NCBI GenBank assembly: GCA_949285775.1
Contig: CASEAD010000035.1
Span: 1-5,640 of the forward strand
Source of the DNA: an uncultured bacterium
GTDB taxonomy: Bacteria > Bacillota_I > Bacilli_A > RF39 > UBA660
DNA length: 5,640 bases
Reading direction: 5' to 3'
A program made the translations under genes and the position numbers. Under the pieces are notes generated by a model. The model saw nothing but the letters and a program-made list of their open reading frames with translations. It was not told the origin of the DNA and made no database searches. Every line of letters starts with the position of its first letter. Position 1 is the stretch's first letter. Below, piece by piece: positions 5,128 through 5,640 of the stretch.

Positions 5128-5640
5128 ATGGATAATAAGGGTTTTACTTTAATAGAGGTTTTGGCGGTAGTGGTTATTCTTTCTTTGTTAGTACTTTTAG
5201 TTGGTAGGGGTGTAAGTGGGGCTATTGAGGCTTCTAGGTTAAGGAGTGAGGATGTGTTTGTTGATAAGATTGCTAGTTTGATAGATGATTATTTGGATTA
5301 TGTTACTTTAAATAGTGGTAGTTTTATAGAGGATGATAGTAGTGATGTTATAGTTTTTGATAAGTGTTATGATTATAATGGATTAGGGGAATGTAGGAGT
5401 GATAGTAGTGTTAGTGTTAAGGCTAATTTGATGAAGAAGGATGATGGTAGTAGTATTACTTTAAGGGATTTGGTTGATACGGGGTTAATAAGTGAGGATG
5501 ATTTGGTTAATCCTAGGGTTAATGAGAGATGTAGTAATTTAGATAATACGGAGATATATTTATTTAAGGATAGTGATTATGTATATTATTATTTTGTTGA
5601 TCTATCTGATAGTTGTAAGGTTAGGGAAGAGGTTCGTGAT
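5128..5640 (+). CDS. Type IV prepilin/pseudopilin-like protein, 3' end outside window
   Basis: The frame is open from the ATG to the right edge (171 residues, no stop). The N-terminus MDNKGFTLIEVLAVVVILSLLVLLVG is a type III (prepilin) signal: cleavage by prepilin peptidase is expected between Gly5 and Phe6, Glu10 is the conserved fifth residue of the mature protein, and a hydrophobic helix runs to about residue 26. Such proteins form type IV pili, competence pseudopili or type II-like secretion pseudopili, so the product should reach the membrane and outer surface. After the helix (about 30-60) the domain is rich in Asp and Ser, with four cysteines (80, 89, 135, 163) that could form disulfides. 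The start has AAGGGTGAT as ribosome binding site, close to the consensus with the central bases missing. No other pilus gene (ATPase, platform, prepilin peptidase) is visible, so the specific system cannot be assigned. The prepilin signal is certain; the subtype is open. Confidence 0.9.
   Translation, partial: MDNKGFTLIEVLAVVVILSLLVLLVGRGVSGAIEASRLRSEDVFVDKIASLIDDYLDYVTLNSGSFIEDDSSDVIVFDKCYDYNGLGECRSDSSVSVKANLMKKDDGSSITLRDLVDTGLISEDDLVNPRVNERCSNLDNTEIYLFKDSDYVYYYFVDLSDSCKVREEVRD

Overview
The window looks like chromosomal DNA of an AT-rich, low-GC Bacillota (Firmicutes), probably an uncultured or host-associated lineage. This rests on AT-rich codon use, AGGAGG-type ribosome binding sites, TTGACA/TATAAT-type promoters, the gene set and the prepilin-like protein. 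Every tryptophan I checked is TGG, and no TGA occurs inside a gene, so the standard bacterial code fits better than the Mycoplasma code. A lytic-transglycosylase-like gene suggests a walled cell. The genus cannot be named from this sequence alone.

Layout, left to right: (1) the 3' part of an unrecognised charged, mostly helical protein, on +, open to the left edge; (2) a convergent membrane-anchored protein with a lytic transglycosylase (SLT) domain, on -; (3) obg, the ribosome-assembly GTPase, on +, divergent from 2 with its own promoter; (4) gpsA, glycerol-3-phosphate dehydrogenase, on -, convergent with obg; (5) a small DUF192 protein on -, directly upstream of gpsA and overlapping it by four bases, the two forming one operon; (6) the 5' part of a prepilin-like gene on +, divergent from 5 and running off the right edge. 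No intergenic gap exceeds about 125 bases. I see no tRNA, rRNA, CRISPR array, riboswitch or insertion sequence.

Gene orientation alternates, so the window is mostly single-gene transcription units. Both convergent junctions share one small bidirectional hairpin terminator that overlaps the coding ends. Both divergent junctions carry back-to-back promoters with very short predicted leaders. The functions are mainly housekeeping: ribosome maturation (obg), phospholipid precursor supply (gpsA) and cell-wall cleavage (SLT protein), plus a surface pilin/pseudopilin. I see no convincing new multi-gene system. The best leads are the unusual architecture of the SLT protein, the DUF192-gpsA translational coupling, the isolated cysteine-containing prepilin, and a strong strand composition bias that shifts codon and amino-acid use between + and - genes.
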